Of a stretch of 64,000 nucleotides of DNA, positions 17,479 through 27,162 are shown piece by piece. Position numbers and translations under genes: made by a program. Source of the stretch: Phycisphaerales bacterium (GTDB taxonomy: Bacteria; Planctomycetota; Phycisphaerae; Phycisphaerales; UBA1924). Where the stretch lies: contig JAFIFZ010000009.1 of the NCBI GenBank assembly GCA_020831775.1, forward strand, positions 1 to 64,000. The letters are read 5' to 3'. The notes under the pieces are model-generated. The model saw only the letters and a program-made list of their open reading frames with translations. It did not search any database and had not been told where the DNA came from. Every line of letters starts with the position of its first letter. The first letter of the stretch is position 1.

Positions 17479-17513
17479 CCACCTTACGGATCGCTGTTCC
17501 CGGAGGCCTCGCA

Positions 17514-18413
17514 ATGAAACGAGCGCCGGGCGAGACCGTCCTGACGAAACGCACCGGCAGGCCCCGCGCGCCCTTCTCTCGTGCTGCGCTCTACGCGATG
17601 CTGATCCTTGTCTCGCTCGTCTTTGCCGCGCCGCTCATCTGGATGGTCTCGACCTCGCTCAAGCCCGCCGAGGAGACGCTCTCAACCGAGCTACGCCTGC
17701 TGCCGTCCGAGCCCGCGAAGATCCCCGAGTACGCCGTGCGCCACTACACCGAGGCGTGGACCGACCCGATCGTCGACTTCCCGCTCTACCTGCGCAACAC
17801 GCTGATCGTCGCGGCGCTCTCGGTCTCGGGCGTGGTCGTCTCGAGCACGATCGCGGCGTACGGCTTCGCCCGCCTGCGATTCAGAGGCCGCAAGATCTGC
17901 TTCGTCGTTGTGCTCGCCACCATGATGATCCCCTTTCCGGTGCTCATGGCGCCGCTCTATGTGATCTTCAAGGAGTTGGGCTGGATCGGCTCGTTCCGTC
18001 CGCTGTGGGTGCCCGCGTGGTTCGGGCACGCCTTCAGCATCTTCCTGCTGCGCCAGTACTTCATGACGATCCCCAAGGAGCTCGACGAGGCGGCACGCAT
18101 CGACGGGTGCGGGCACATCGGCATCTTCACGCGGATCATCCTGCCGTTGAGCCGACCGGCGATCGCGGTGGTGGCCCTCTTCTACTTCATCTTCGTCTGG
18201 AACGACTTCCTCGGCCCCCTGATCTTCCTGCAGCACCGCGACCAGTTCACGCTCGCCCTCGGGCTGCAGGCGTACCAGTCGCAGGCCGGCGCGACCTCGT
18301 GGAACCTGCTCATGGCGGCCAGCGTGATGGTGATTCTGCCGGTTCTGGTGCTCTTCTTCCTGACCCAGCGTACCTTTGTCGAGGGCATCGCCACGCAGGG
18401 GCTCAAGGAATGA
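17514..18413 (+). CDS. Sugar ABC transporter permease, MalG/UgpE type
   Basis: About 299 residues, six transmembrane helices, EAA-type loop (DEAARIDGCGHIGIF) and the typical end TFVEGIATQGLKE. GGAGG lies seven bases before the ATG. It should pair with the permease at 16096 and the binding protein at 14621. The palindromic repeats upstream may separate its expression from the first two genes, or simply be inserted there. ppc follows after 33 bp. Confidence 0.92.
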   Translation: MKRAPGETVLTKRTGRPRAPFSRAALYAMLILVSLVFAAPLIWMVSTSLKPAEETLSTELRLLPSEPAKIPEYAVRHYTEAWTDPIVDFPLYLRNTLIVAALSVSGVVVSSTIAAYGFARLRFRGRKICFVVVLATMMIPFPVLMAPLYVIFKELGWIGSFRPLWVPAWFGHAFSIFLLRQYFMTIPKELDEAARIDGCGHIGIFTRIILPLSRPAIAVVALFYFIFVWNDFLGPLIFLQHRDQFTLALGLQAYQSQAGATSWNLLMAASVMVILPVLVLFFLTQRTFVEGIATQGLKE

Positions 18414-18446
18414 GCCCGGGCGAACGCCCCTCTAGGAGCACCGCCG

Positions 18447-21167
18447 ATGCGAACGCTGCAACAGAATCTTGAACTGCTCGACACCCTGCTCGACGAGGCG
18501 ATCGCAGACGCCTTCGGCCCCGAACTCGCCGCTGCGATCGCCGAGCTGCGCCGGGCGGCGACCTCCGAAGACGACGAGGGCTCGCGTCTGAGCGCCCTGG
18601 CCGAACGCCTCAAAGAGGCCGAGCTCGAAACCATCGAGCGGACGCTCAACGCCCAGACTTTCCGCTTCCACCTGCGCAACAACGCCGAGCGGCTCGAGAT
18701 CGAACGCGTCAACCGCGATCGCGCGATGAAGGCGACGCCCGAGACCCCCCGCCACGAATCGGTCCGCGAGGCCGTCAACCGCGTGATGAACCTCGGCGTC
18801 AGCCGCGATCGATTCATCGAGCGCCTCTCGCGGATCGAGATCGAGCCGACGCTGACCGCCCACCCGACCGAGTCGCGGCGCAGAACGATCCTGCACAAGC
18901 AGCGGGAGATCGGCGACTCGCTCCGCCGCCTCTCGCAGGAGCTGACGCCCCAGGAGCGCGAGGGCGAGACGCAGCGTCTCCGCCACCTGCTCCGCCTGCT
19001 CCTGGCGACCGACGAGGTGCGTTCCCAGAAGCTGAGGGTCGACGAGGAGGTCAACAACGGGCTGTACTTCCTTTCCGGGGCGATCTGGACGGTCGTGCCA
19101 CGCCTGCAGCGCGACATCGCCTCGGCGATCGTCGACTGTTTCGGCGGCGATCCGGTCAGCCCCGCCGACCTGCCCCCGCTCTTGCGCTACCGCACCTGGA
19201 TCGGTGGCGACCGCGACGGCAACCCGCTGGTCACGCCCGAAGCGACCGAGCGGGCGTTGGCGAAGCTGCGAGAGGCCGCGGTGGACCTGCACTGCGAGGC
19301 GCTGATGCGTCTGCGCCACGAGCTCTCGGTCTCGACGCGCCGCGTGCCCGCCCCGACGCGCCTGCTCGAATCGATCGAGGCGGACCGGCGGCTGGGCCTG
19401 GTCGAGGAGGACGCGACGCGCCACCTGGCGCACGAGCCCTACCGCGTCCGCCTGCACCAGATCATGGCCCGCCTGCAACGCTGGAAGGACGACCCGGGGA
19501 TCTACCACGCCGACGCGTTCGTGGCCGACCTGGAGCTGGTCCGCGAGGCCCTGCACGAATCAGGCCTCGGCGAGGTCGCAGACTACGGCGTGCTCGCCGA
19601 CGAAATCGTCCGCGCACGCGCCTTCGGCCTGCACCTGGCCTCGATGGACATCCGCCAGCACTCGAAGGTCCACGAGGAGGCGGTGGGGGAGTTCCTGCGT
19701 CTGGCGGGCGTCGAGGGCTCGTACGCCTCGCTCGACGAATCCGCTCGGGTCGAACTGCTCCGGCGCGAGCTGGCCAGCCCGCGCCCGCTCCTCCCGCGCG
19801 ACGCGGCGCTGGGCGAGGCGGCCCGCGGCGTGCTCGACTGCTACCGCGTCGTGCGCGAGGCGATCCGGCGCGACCGCCGGAGCATCGGCGCCACGATCAT
19901 CAGCATGACCCACACCCTCAGCGACATGCTGGAAGTGCTGGTGATCATGAAAGAGGCGGGGCTGTTCAACGCGGGCGTGGGCGAGCTCGATGTCGTGCCG
20001 CTGTTCGAGACGGTCGACGATCTGGAAGCCGCCGGCCCGCTCCTCGGCGAGTTGTTCACCGACCCCGTCTACCGCAAACACCTGCAGGGGCGTGGGCAGT
20101 CGCAGGAGATCATGCTCGGCTACTCCGACTCGAACAAGGACGGCGGCTACTGGGTCGCCAACTGGTCGCTGCACAAGGCCGAAGAACGCCTCGCGAAGGT
20201 CTGTCGCGAGCACGGCGTCAGATTCCGATTCTTCCACGGTCGCGGGGGAACGGTCGGGCGTGGCGGGGGACGTGCCAACCGGGCGATCCTGGCGGCGCCG
20301 CCCGTCAGCCGCAACGGACGCATCCGCTTCACCGAGCAGGGCGAGGTCATCAGCTTCCGCTACGGCCAGCCGGCGCTGGCGCACCGCCACATCGAGCAGA
20401 TTGTCGGCGCGATGATCCTCACCGCCGACGATTCGCAGGTCGACAAGGGTCCCGACGACGCGATCGGACCCGACGACATCAAAGCCATGGACACACTCGC
20501 GGCCGACTCGCGCAGGGCGTACCGCGAACTGGTCGACAACGAGCGCTTCTGGGACTTCTACACCGCGGCCAGCCCGATCGCGTTCATCGGCGACCTGCCG
20601 ATCGCCAGCCGCCCGGTCTCGCGTTCGGGCGGGAAGGTCAACCTCGACAACCTCCGCGCGATCCCGTGGGTTTTCGCGTGGACGCAGATGCGCGCGATCG
20701 TGCCGGGCTGGTTCGGGATCGGCGCCTCGCTCGGTCGCCAGATCGAAAGCGACGACGCGCTGGCCGAGCGGCTGTCGCAGTGGTACCGCTCGTGGCCGAT
20801 CTTCCGCGCCATGCTCGACAACGCCCAGCAGGAGATGGCCCGTGCCAGGCTGGTAATCGCCCGGCGCTACGCCGATCGCGTGGGGGGCGACGCCTGCGAG
20901 CGCGTGCTGCAGACGCTCGAAGAAGACTTCCGCCTCGCCGAGCGGGCCGTCCTCCGCATCACCGGCCAGAAGCGCCTTCTGGACAACAACCCCGTCATCC
21001 AGAGGTCGATCGCGGAACGCAACCCCGACACCGACCTGCTGAACCTCGCGCAGATCGAGCTCCTGCGCCGGGCGGCGGGGGCCGACGAGGGCTCGATGAT
21101 CCGCCTCAGATCGGTGCTCTTTACCAGCATCAACGGGATCGCCGCCGCGATGCAGGCCACCGGCTGA
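18447..21167 (+). CDS. ppc: Phosphoenolpyruvate carboxylase
   Basis: About 906 residues, the usual length. It carboxylates PEP with bicarbonate to oxaloacetate, replenishing the TCA cycle. Diagnostic motifs are TAHPTES with the catalytic His, GGDRDGNP, YSDSNKDGGY and the glycine-rich FHGRGGTVGRGGG; QGEVISFRYG follows. The C-terminus is MQATG, close to the usual NTG ending needed for activity. AGGAG precedes the ATG. It follows the ABC permease by 33 bp and may be co-transcribed with it. Confidence 0.96.
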   Translation: MRTLQQNLELLDTLLDEAIADAFGPELAAAIAELRRAATSEDDEGSRLSALAERLKEAELETIERTLNAQTFRFHLRNNAERLEIERVNRDRAMKATPETPRHESVREAVNRVMNLGVSRDRFIERLSRIEIEPTLTAHPTESRRRTILHKQREIGDSLRRLSQELTPQEREGETQRLRHLLRLLLATDEVRSQKLRVDEEVNNGLYFLSGAIWTVVPRLQRDIASAIVDCFGGDPVSPADLPPLLRYRTWIGGDRDGNPLVTPEATERALAKLREAAVDLHCEALMRLRHELSVSTRRVPAPTRLLESIEADRRLGLVEEDATRHLAHEPYRVRLHQIMARLQRWKDDPGIYHADAFVADLELVREALHESGLGEVADYGVLADEIVRARAFGLHLASMDIRQHSKVHEEAVGEFLRLAGVEGSYASLDESARVELLRRELASPRPLLPRDAALGEAARGVLDCYRVVREAIRRDRRSIGATIISMTHTLSDMLEVLVIMKEAGLFNAGVGELDVVPLFETVDDLEAAGPLLGELFTDPVYRKHLQGRGQSQEIMLGYSDSNKDGGYWVANWSLHKAEERLAKVCREHGVRFRFFHGRGGTVGRGGGRANRAILAAPPVSRNGRIRFTEQGEVISFRYGQPALAHRHIEQIVGAMILTADDSQVDKGPDDAIGPDDIKAMDTLAADSRRAYRELVDNERFWDFYTAASPIAFIGDLPIASRPVSRSGGKVNLDNLRAIPWVFAWTQMRAIVPGWFGIGASLGRQIESDDALAERLSQWYRSWPIFRAMLDNAQQEMARARLVIARRYADRVGGDACERVLQTLEEDFRLAERAVLRITGQKRLLDNNPVIQRSIAERNPDTDLLNLAQIELLRRAAGADEGSMIRLRSVLFTSINGIAAAMQATG

Positions 21168-21291
21168 AAATTCCGACGGTCGGACGCCCGTTCGCGGGTC
21201 GTCGCGCTTGTTCCGGTACACGCTGGGGGATTCAATACTGCGGCGTCCGGCGACGGGCGTCCACAACACCCACACCACCGGAGGTGACGCG

Positions 21292-21861
21292 ATGTCCGTG
21301 ATGAAGGCCTTCAACCTGATGAAGTGGATCGAGGATCACAAGGAGCAGCTCCAGCCCCCGGTCTCCAACAAGCAGATGTTCAAGGGCGAGGCCGAGGATG
21401 TGATCGTCTTCGTCTCCGGCGGGCCCAACACCCGCAACGACTACCATGTCAACCCGACAGAAGAGCTCTTCTACCAGCTCAAGGGCGACATCGCCGTCCG
21501 CGTCCGCCCGCTCGACGGCTCCGACCCGTACGACGTGGTCATCAAGGAAGGCGAGCTCTTCCTGCTCCCCCGCTGGGTCCCGCACCGCCCCCAGCGCCCC
21601 AAGGACACGCTCGGCCTCATCGTTGAGTTCCCGCGCAAGCTGGGCGAACTCGACCACCTGCAGTGGTATTGCGACAACTGCGGCGAGCTCGTCCACGACG
21701 CCCAGTGGCAGCTCGAAGACATCGACAAGGACCTCAAGGTCATCATGGAGAACTTCTGGTCCGACGACGAGCTGCGCACCTGCAAGAACTGCAACACCAA
21801 GATCGAGCACGCCGGCGAGTTCGATTTCTCCAAGACCATCCCCGCACCAGCCCACTCGTAA
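21292..21861 (+). CDS. nbaC: 3-hydroxyanthranilate 3,4-dioxygenase
   Basis: About 189 residues, cupin fold. It opens the ring of 3-hydroxyanthranilate to 2-amino-3-carboxymuconate semialdehyde using ferrous iron and O2. Probable iron ligands are in YHVNPTEE (His and Glu) and VPHRPQR (His). A C-terminal rubredoxin-like site with two CxxC pairs (CDNC, CKNC) is typical of the bacterial enzymes. GGAGGTGA precedes the ATG. The next gene acts on its product, 45 bp downstream. Confidence 0.94.
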   Translation: MSVMKAFNLMKWIEDHKEQLQPPVSNKQMFKGEAEDVIVFVSGGPNTRNDYHVNPTEELFYQLKGDIAVRVRPLDGSDPYDVVIKEGELFLLPRWVPHRPQRPKDTLGLIVEFPRKLGELDHLQWYCDNCGELVHDAQWQLEDIDKDLKVIMENFWSDDELRTCKNCNTKIEHAGEFDFSKTIPAPAHS

Positions 21862-21906
21862 CGCCCCGCACGCCACTCCAGCCGCCACGCCGGGAGAATC
21901 GACGCG

Positions 21907-23061
21907 ATGTACAAGATCGACATGCACACCCACCTGCTCCCGGCGGGCTGGCCGGACCTCACCGAAAAGTTCGGCTACAACGGGTTCGTCAACTTCGGCC
22001 TCAAGCAGGACGACGCGGGCCAAACCACGGGCGCGAGCCTCACCATCGACGGCCGCCACTTCCGAGACATCAAGCCCAACTGCTTCGACCCCGAAGCGGT
22101 GCTGGCCGACATGGCCGAGAACAGGGTCGATGTGCAGGTCGTCTGCACCGTGCCGGTGATGTTCAGCTACTGGGCCAGGCCCGAGCACACGCTCTGGCTG
22201 TCGAGGTTCCTCAACGACAACCTCGCCGAGGTCACCCGCAAGCACCCCGACAAGTTCATCGCCCTCGGCACGCTACCCATGCAGGCGCCCGACCTCGCCG
22301 TCAAAGAGCTCGAACGCTGCGTGAAGGAACTCGGCTTCCCGGGCGTGCAGATCGGCAGCCATGTCGAGCAACCCGGCAAGCGCGACTGGAACCTGTCGGA
22401 ACCGAAACTCTTCCCGATCTTCGAGGCCGCCCAGGACCTCGGCGCAAGCGTCTTCGTCCACCCGTGGGACATGATGGGCCACGAGGACATGGGCAAGTAC
22501 TGGCTGCCATGGCTTGTCGGCATGCCCGCAGAGACGGCACGCGCCGTCTGCTCATTGATCTTCGGCGGCGTCTTTGATCGTCTGCCCAATCTCCGCGTCG
22601 GCTTCGCCCACGGCGGGGGCTCGTTCCCCTACACCATCGGCCGGATCGAGCACGGGTACAACTGCCGCCCCGACCTCGTCGCGGTCGATTGCTCGCACAA
22701 CCCGTGGAGCTACCTCGCCGACTACGGGCGTCCGGCCCGCTTCTGGGTCGACTCGGGCGTGCACAGCCGCAACGCCCTGCGGTACCTCATCGCGATGATG
22801 GGCGAGGAGCGGATCTTCATGGGCTCTGACTACCCCTTCCCCCTCGGCGAGGAACGCCCCGGCTCGATGATCGACTCGATGTACGACCTGACAGACAAAA
22901 CCAAGCAGCGCCTCCTCGCAGGCACCGCACTCGAGTTCCTCGACATCGACCCCGCACGCTACGGCATGGAAGACATGTACCGCCCCCACCGAGACCGCGG
23001 CCCTTCGGCCGAAAACCCGGCGCCGCGCGACGCCACCCCCTCAGAAGGGGCCCGTCTGTGA
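21907..23061 (+). CDS. nbaD: Aminocarboxymuconate-semialdehyde decarboxylase (ACMSD)
   Basis: About 384 residues, amidohydrolase superfamily. It decarboxylates 2-amino-3-carboxymuconate semialdehyde, steering flux away from spontaneous quinolinate formation. Zinc-site motifs are MHTH at the N-terminus, VFVHPWDM, FAHGGGSFP and GSDYPFP. A charged tail of about 35 residues follows the core. It lies between the dioxygenase and kynureninase and overlaps the latter by four bases (GTGA). Confidence 0.93.
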   Translation: MYKIDMHTHLLPAGWPDLTEKFGYNGFVNFGLKQDDAGQTTGASLTIDGRHFRDIKPNCFDPEAVLADMAENRVDVQVVCTVPVMFSYWARPEHTLWLSRFLNDNLAEVTRKHPDKFIALGTLPMQAPDLAVKELERCVKELGFPGVQIGSHVEQPGKRDWNLSEPKLFPIFEAAQDLGASVFVHPWDMMGHEDMGKYWLPWLVGMPAETARAVCSLIFGGVFDRLPNLRVGFAHGGGSFPYTIGRIEHGYNCRPDLVAVDCSHNPWSYLADYGRPARFWVDSGVHSRNALRYLIAMMGEERIFMGSDYPFPLGEERPGSMIDSMYDLTDKTKQRLLAGTALEFLDIDPARYGMEDMYRPHRDRGPSAENPAPRDATPSEGARL

Positions 23062-24356
23062 ATCCGGCAACATCGCAGGGGACACGCTTCGAGGCGACCG
23101 AAGCCTTCGCACGCGAACTCGACGCGGGCGACCCGCTCGCCAAGGAACGCGACAACTTCCTCATCCCCCCGCACCCGCAGCTCCCCAAAGAGCCCTCGAT
23201 CTATCTCGTGGGCAACTCGCTGGGCTGCCAGCCCAGGCGCGTGCGCGAACTGCTGAACGAGGAGCTGGACGACTGGGCGCACTTCGGCGTCGAGGGGCAC
23301 ATCGAGAGCCGCCGCCCCTGGTTCAGCTACCACGAGCAGTTCCGGGACACGGGCGCGAGGCTGGTGGGGGCGAGGCCGGGCGAGGTCGTCATGATGAACG
23401 GCCTGACGCCCAACCTCCACCTCATGATGGTCAGCTTCTACCGGCCGACAAAGAGCCGCTACAAGATCGTCATCGAAGACACGGCCTTCCCGTCAGACTC
23501 CTACGCCGTGCAGAGCCAGGCCGACTTCCATGGCTTCGACCCCTCTGGCGCGATCATCCGCCTCCGCCCACGACCGAGCGAGCACACCCTGCGAGACGAG
23601 GACATTCTCGACACCATCCGGCGCGAGGGTGATTCGATCGCGCTGGTCATGCTCGGGGGCGTCAACTACCTCACCGGCCAGCTCTTCGACATGGAATCGA
23701 TCACGAAGGCCGGGCACGAGGCCGGGGCCGTCGTCGGCTGGGACCTCGCCCACGCGGCCGGCAATGTCCCTCTCCGCCTGCACGACTGGAACGCCGACTT
23801 CGCCTGCTGGTGCAGCTACAAGTACCTCAACGCCGGCCCCGGCGCGATCGCGGGTTGCTTCGTCCACGAACGACACGGGAGCAACCCCGACCTCAAACGC
23901 TTCGCGGGCTGGTGGGGCAACGACCCCGAGTCGCGCTTCCAGATGAAGCCCGGCTTCGTACCCAGAGCGGGCGCCGACGGCTGGCAGCTCTGCAATCCGC
24001 CGATCTTCGCCATGGCGCCCCTGCTCGCCTCGCTGGAGATCTTCGACCGCGTCGGCATGGACGCGATCAGGGCCAAGTCCCAGCGCCTCACCGGCTTCAT
24101 GGAGTTCCTCATCGACGAGCTCTGCCAGGGACGCGTGAAGATCCGCACGCCCAGAGAGCCCCACCGGCGCGGCGCACAACTCTCCCTCGTCGTGCCAGGC
24201 AGCGCGAAGGAACTCCAGCAAACCCTGCACGCCCAAGGCGTCTTCGCCGACTTCCGAGAGCCCGACATCATCCGCGTCGCCCCCGCCCCGCTCTACAACT
24301 CCTTCACAGATGTCTACCGCTTCGCAACGATCCTCGCTGAACTGACCGCCAAGTAG
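23058..24356 (+). CDS. kynU: Kynureninase
   Basis: About 432 residues, PLP-dependent fold type I. It cleaves 3-hydroxykynurenine (and kynurenine) to 3-hydroxyanthranilate (anthranilate) plus alanine. The PLP Lys is Lys255 in CSYKYLN, and GNSLG near the N-terminus and GWDLAHAAGN are characteristic. GTG start overlaps the decarboxylase stop. With nbaC and nbaD it forms a three-gene operon whose order is the reverse of the pathway. A weak GC hairpin lies at about 24380-24410. Confidence 0.95.
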   Translation: MNPATSQGTRFEATEAFARELDAGDPLAKERDNFLIPPHPQLPKEPSIYLVGNSLGCQPRRVRELLNEELDDWAHFGVEGHIESRRPWFSYHEQFRDTGARLVGARPGEVVMMNGLTPNLHLMMVSFYRPTKSRYKIVIEDTAFPSDSYAVQSQADFHGFDPSGAIIRLRPRPSEHTLRDEDILDTIRREGDSIALVMLGGVNYLTGQLFDMESITKAGHEAGAVVGWDLAHAAGNVPLRLHDWNADFACWCSYKYLNAGPGAIAGCFVHERHGSNPDLKRFAGWWGNDPESRFQMKPGFVPRAGADGWQLCNPPIFAMAPLLASLEIFDRVGMDAIRAKSQRLTGFMEFLIDELCQGRVKIRTPREPHRRGAQLSLVVPGSAKELQQTLHAQGVFADFREPDIIRVAPAPLYNSFTDVYRFATILAELTAK

Positions 24357-24434
24357 GGGAGCAACAGAAATCCCCGAGAGAGGCGCTCGGCCTTTCCCGG
24401 GGACCCGTTCATCATTTGAGGTCGCACGCCGTCT

Positions 24435-26402
24435 TCAGCACCCCGCCGCAAACGCGCTGAGGAACGCGAAGAAGTCGTCGGCGTCGATCACGCCGTCGCC
24501 GTTGAAGTCCGCACGCGCGTCTCCGGCGGCAAAGAGCGACAGGAACTCGAAGAAGTCGTCTGCGTCGACCACGCCGTCGCCGTTGATGTCCGGGGCGCAG
24601 AAGTACTCGACCGATCCGATGTCGCAGGCCGAGCCTTTGGGCCGCTCCTCGCCACGCTGGTCCTCGCTCACGGGGCTGATGTTGCCCCCGGCGCTGACCG
24701 AGCAGTCGCCCGCGTCCACGGCGATGCTGTTGAATGCCGGGGCGTGGGTGAGGGTGGGGCCGCCGTTGTCTTCCAGCGGCCCGAGCGTCGGGTCGCCGCT
24801 CATGCTCGTCGGGTTCGTCAGGCCCACGCCGTCCTGGACGATGTTGTAGATGACATCGACATACAGGCCGACGATGTCGCCGCCGGTGCTCCCCGCGACG
24901 ATGCTGTTGCTTATCTGGACGCCCGACTGCCAGCCGGTGTTGCGGATGCCGCCGCCCTCGTTGGCGCTGTTGGCGTAGACGGTGCTGTTGACGAGGACGA
25001 GGACCTCGGCGCCGGACTTGAAATTGCTGATCCCGCCTCCGTGGCCCAGAGCGCTGTTGCCGCTGACAGTGCTGTTGATCAGCTCGGTGCGTCCGAAGTT
25101 CAGGCCGTAGATGTGGATGCCGCCGCCGTCGCCATCGGCGTGGTTGCCGCTGATGGTGGACTGTTCAACGGTGACGGAGCCGCCGCTGCCGTTGGAGAGC
25201 CCGCCGCCGTTCGTGCCCGCGGCGTTGTCTCGCACCGTGCTGCGAAGAAGTTGCAATGAGTTGTTGTCGTGGGCGATGCCCCCGCCGTCGGCGTCAGCGA
25301 TGTTGTCCTCGATCAGGCTGTCCTCGATCGTCATAGGTCTGCGGGTGAAGATCCCGCCCCCGCGGTCGGCGCTGTTGCCCGAGACAAAGACTCCCGAAAG
25401 CGCCATGGTCGAGCCGGTCGAGGTGCCGGTGTGATGCAGGCCCCCGCCGAGCGAGTCCGCGCTGTTGCCGGTGATCTCGCCGCCCGTGATGGTGACCTGG
25501 CCGATCGAGTTGTACACGCCGCCGCCGTTGTTCGCGGAATTGTCCGCGATGACCGAATCGACGATGTCGAGCGTTCTGGTTGAGCTGATGCCGCCGCCGG
25601 TGCCGCTCGTCTCGTTTCCGGAGATCGTCGTCCCGCTGATGGTGACATAGCCCGAGTTGCTGATGCCGCCGCCGTGCCCGTTGACGCCCATCGCGGAGTT
25701 GTTGCTGATTACACTGTCGATGATTGTCAGCAGGCCGCCGGTGGCGGTGGCGCTCGGCTGGTTGCGGACGCCCCCGCCCGAGCTCGATGCGGCGGTGTTC
25801 CCGCTGATGACGCTGCCGATGATAGTGAGATCGGCGTTTGCGCCCTGACTGAAGATCCCGCCGCCCCCGTTGCTCGCTTCGCGGTTGTCGGTGACAACGC
25901 AGTCGATCAGCGTGAGCGGTCCGGTGTTGGCGATGCCGCCGCCGCTGGGGCCCTCGTTCGCTGTGACGGTCACATTGTTCAGTGTCATCATTCCGTCGTT
26001 GTAGATGCCGGCGCCCTGGCGGTTGAGCCCGTTGGTGATGGTCAGATCGTTGATCGTGACCTCGGCGGCCGACGACGCGATGAAAATCCGGAAGTCCGGT
26101 GTGCCCGTCGCGAAGCTCCGCATCACAGTCGAGCCGTTGCCGTTGATCGTGATCTCGCTGGTCATCTGCGGGGTGCCGGTCGACGAGGAGCCGTGCTGAA
26201 CGGAAGTCAGCACATAGTTTCCGTTGCTCGCCAGATGGATCGTCGCCGGCGCCGGATCCGCGTTCGCGTCGTTGATCGCGGCGATCAGTGCAGCGCTGTC
26301 GCCGTTGGCGATGAAAAACTCCTGCCCAGAGGCAGCCGAAATCGGCAGCGCGACCGCCGCCGCCATCAGATACCGCGCACTTGTCATGATTCTGTTCTGC
26401 AT
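24435..26402 (-). CDS. Secreted beta-helix protein with dockerin-like EF-hands
   Basis: About 655 residues. A signal peptide (YLMAAAVALPISAASG, cut near ASG-QEF) precedes a long right-handed beta-helix built from repeats of the form NSA..GGGI, roughly residues 35-520. The C-terminus has two calcium-binding loops, DINGDGVVDADDF and DFNGDGVIDADDF, then ends AAGC. This dockerin-like pair with a terminal Gly-Cys recurs in Phycisphaerae secreted proteins and is probably a sorting or anchoring tail. GGAGGG lies about eight bases before the ATG at 26402. It is divergent from the sigma factor/kinase pair, a possible regulatory target. Confidence 0.8.
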   Translation of the reverse strand: MQNRIMTSARYLMAAAVALPISAASGQEFFIANGDSAALIAAINDANADPAPATIHLASNGNYVLTSVQHGSSSTGTPQMTSEITINGNGSTVMRSFATGTPDFRIFIASSAAEVTINDLTITNGLNRQGAGIYNDGMMTLNNVTVTANEGPSGGGIANTGPLTLIDCVVTDNREASNGGGGIFSQGANADLTIIGSVISGNTAASSSGGGVRNQPSATATGGLLTIIDSVISNNSAMGVNGHGGGISNSGYVTISGTTISGNETSGTGGGISSTRTLDIVDSVIADNSANNGGGVYNSIGQVTITGGEITGNSADSLGGGLHHTGTSTGSTMALSGVFVSGNSADRGGGIFTRRPMTIEDSLIEDNIADADGGGIAHDNNSLQLLRSTVRDNAAGTNGGGLSNGSGGSVTVEQSTISGNHADGDGGGIHIYGLNFGRTELINSTVSGNSALGHGGGISNFKSGAEVLVLVNSTVYANSANEGGGIRNTGWQSGVQISNSIVAGSTGGDIVGLYVDVIYNIVQDGVGLTNPTSMSGDPTLGPLEDNGGPTLTHAPAFNSIAVDAGDCSVSAGGNISPVSEDQRGEERPKGSACDIGSVEYFCAPDINGDGVVDADDFFEFLSLFAAGDARADFNGDGVIDADDFFAFLSAFAAGC

Positions 26403-26544
26403 TGTGTCAACCCTCCCAGCCCCGGCGCCGATACAACATTGCCCAGCGCACTGCGGCGTGTTCGTTACAATCCGTTCTCTAAACGAGGATGCGAAAACCG
26501 GCCTCCGAGTCCACAAGATTTTCTGAGATTTTCCCGCCAAGGCC
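26403..26544. other. Divergent promoter region, beta-helix / sigma factor
   Basis: A 142-bp gap between divergent genes. AT-rich stretches occur near 26465-26530, where promoters for the sigma-kinase operon would lie. No consensus could be fixed. Confidence 0.4.
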
Positions 26545-27162
26545 ATGCCCGCCCCCAGCCAGCCTCAGAACGAAGACCGCCATCCGGACCGCCCGGATCG
26601 GCACGCCCCGCCCGATGAGGCACAGACGCCCGTCACGGAGCGCTTCTACACCGAACTGCACGAACTGGCGGGGCGGATTTTCGCCGCCGAGCGCGGTGGC
26701 CACACGCTCCAGCCGACCGCCGTCGTCAACGAGGCCTGCCTGCGGCTGCTCACGAGCTCGAAGCTCCCCGAAGACCTCCCGCGCGCCGAACGCCTCGCGC
26801 TGGCCGCACGCGTCCTCCGCCAGGTGCTCGTCGATCACGCCCGCTCCCGCGACGCGCTGAAGCGTGGCGGCGGGGCCGTCCGCGTCGAGCTCGGCCCCGA
26901 CCTCGCCGCCCCCGACGACACGCCCCCCGAATTCACGGAGGTGCACGCCGCGCTCGACCGGCTCAGAGCCCTGCACCCGCGTCGGGCGGAGGTCGTCACG
27001 CTCCGCGTCTTCGGCGGGCTCACGATGGCCCAGGTCTCCAGCGTACTGGGCGTCTCCAAGAGAACCGCCGAGGACGACTGGGCCGTCGCCCGCGCATGGC
27101 TGCGCCGCGAACTGCAGCAGCCGTCCGAACCGCCGTACACCTCAGGCGAGCCCGCGTCGTGA
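26545..27162 (+). CDS. ECF-type RNA polymerase sigma factor
   Basis: About 205 residues. Region 2 resembles the planctomycete ECF group (YTELHELAGRIFAAERGGHT, then QPTAVVNEACLRLL), and region 4 has a helix-turn-helix (GLTMAQVSSVLGVSKRTAEDDW). It redirects RNA polymerase to target promoters. There is no adjacent anti-sigma factor; instead its stop overlaps a Ser/Thr kinase gene (GTGA), the arrangement in which kinase signalling is thought to control such sigma factors. A Pro/Asp/His-rich N-terminal tail is present. Confidence 0.9.
   Translation: MPAPSQPQNEDRHPDRPDRHAPPDEAQTPVTERFYTELHELAGRIFAAERGGHTLQPTAVVNEACLRLLTSSKLPEDLPRAERLALAARVLRQVLVDHARSRDALKRGGGAVRVELGPDLAAPDDTPPEFTEVHAALDRLRALHPRRAEVVTLRVFGGLTMAQVSSVLGVSKRTAEDDWAVARAWLRRELQQPSEPPYTSGEPAS

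Noticed and set aside
24370-24415. Terminator after kynU
   Set aside because: Only an imperfect GC pairing (CCCCG with CGGGG, CCGAG with CTCGG) without a T-run; too weak to annotate.
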